DNA from: Pseudomonadota bacterium
Lineage (GTDB): Bacteria; Pseudomonadota; Alphaproteobacteria; Azospirillales; Azospirillaceae
NCBI GenBank assembly: GCA_023416195.1
Contig: JAEZID010000156.1
Span: forward strand, 1-12,331
Length of the DNA: 12,331 nt
Reading direction: 5' to 3'
Below, piece by piece: positions 11,963 to 12,331 of this stretch (position 1 is the first letter of the stretch; each line of letters starts with the position of its first letter). The position numbers and the translations under genes are program-made. The notes below the pieces were generated by a model that was not told the origin of the DNA, searched no databases, and saw only the letters and a program-made list of their open reading frames with translations.

Positions 11963-12331
11963 TCAGGGCAGCGGGGCGGTCGTGTGGAGCGACACCCGCA
12001 GCCCGCCGTTCGACACGGTGAGCGGCGCGGGTGCGAAGGGCAGGCCGGTCGCCTTGGCGAGGGAATCGTCGTTCGTCACCACGCCGACCCGCCAGCCGGC
12101 GAAGCGCGTCAGCAGCGTCTGCCCGAGCGCGTGGTAGAGCGGGTAAAGCTGCTTCTTGTCGCCGATCCGGGCGCCGTAGGGCGGGTTGACGATGACGAGG
12201 CCCGGCGGCCCTTCCGGTGCGGCGAGGTCGCTGACCGCGTGCCGCTGGAACTCGGTCAGGTCGGCGACGCCGGCACGCTCCGCGTTGGCGCGGCTCATGG
12301 CGATGGCGCCCGCGTCGCGGTCGCTGCCGTA
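11963..12331 (-). CDS. RlmKL/UPF0020-type class I SAM-dependent RNA methyltransferase, 5'-truncated by window
   Basis: The minus-strand frame is open through the right edge, so only the last 122 residues are present. The visible part starts with YGSDRDAGAIAMSRANAERAG, the end of the SAM-binding motif I and its acidic loop (SDRD). It continues to IVNPPYGARIGDKKQLYPLYHALGQ, with the NPPYG motif IV typical of N-methyltransferases of this family. The ending WRVGVVTNDDSLAKATGLP fits the tail of the UPF0020 domain. Family members with an N-terminal THUMP domain modify 23S rRNA guanosine; E. coli RlmL makes m2G. The THUMP part would lie outside the window. The start codon is not in the window; an internal Met at 12298 lies inside motif I and is not the start. 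Confidence 0.85.
   Translation of the reverse strand, partial: YGSDRDAGAIAMSRANAERAGVADLTEFQRHAVSDLAAPEGPPGLVIVNPPYGARIGDKKQLYPLYHALGQTLLTRFAGWRVGVVTNDDSLAKATGLPFAPAPLTVSNGGLRVSLHTTAPLP

Overview
The window is GC-rich alphaproteobacterial chromosome or chromid DNA. It most resembles Azospirillum or a close relative in the Rhodospirillales. The reasons are the very high GC at third codon positions, the PhaB sequence, a denitrification gene (norD), a YdcH-like small protein, and several intergenic regions filled with palindromes. No mobile element, tRNA, rRNA or CRISPR array was seen. The genus call is an inference from sequence character, not from a database search.

Layout, left to right. (1) 1-1437 (+) is the 3' part of norD, the VWA-domain activator of nitric oxide reductase; its start lies outside the window. 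It is followed by a secreted DUF4142 protein (1461-2135, +). (2) A minus-strand operon runs from 3943 to 2189: an ECF sigma factor with a C-terminal extension, a secreted histidine-rich DUF5602/TTHB210-like protein, and a Tat-type blue-copper protein whose start lies one base after the preceding stop. No anti-sigma gene is adjacent. (3) A 410-bp region with several inverted repeats leads into phaB (4354-5094, +), which ends at a strong intrinsic terminator. (4) tenA (5870-5187, -) is divergent from a Tat-exported intradiol dioxygenase (6048-6722, +). (5) A multi-hairpin element (6724-6852) separates that gene from two minus-strand genes: a YdcH/DUF465 protein (7069-6881) and an unrecognised 392-residue membrane protein (8349-7171). 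(6) The 8350-8684 gap holds a probable small RNA gene of about 80 nt (about 8510-8590, +) with its own promoter and intrinsic terminator. (7) Then come an 84-residue orphan protein (8939-8685, -), an Old Yellow Enzyme (9159-10274, +) and pyruvate kinase (10405-11826, +). (8) A second multi-hairpin element (11847-11962) separates pyk from the 3' part of an RlmKL/UPF0020-type rRNA methyltransferase that runs off the right edge (12331-11963, -).

Two observations stand out. The small RNA has a 7-bp 5' hairpin, then an unpaired TTTCCTCCCT stretch, then a terminator hairpin with a T run. This matches what I recall of the alpha-proteobacterial αr8/MmgR family, which restrains polyhydroxybutyrate accumulation in Sinorhizobium; the PHB gene phaB lies about 3.4 kb away. 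Second, the two multi-hairpin elements both fill gaps between convergent genes. They share a signature (TGAAYCGAARGC, an ATGCAA loop, GCYTTCG) placed the same way beside the neighbouring stop codon, so they look like members of one structured repeat family.

The remaining genes are ordinary metabolic or housekeeping functions: carbon storage (PhaB), thiamine salvage (TenA), glycolysis (Pyk), ene-reduction (OYE), aromatic ring cleavage (dioxygenase) and NO reduction (NorD). Apart from the sigma-factor operon, they show no obvious common pathway.
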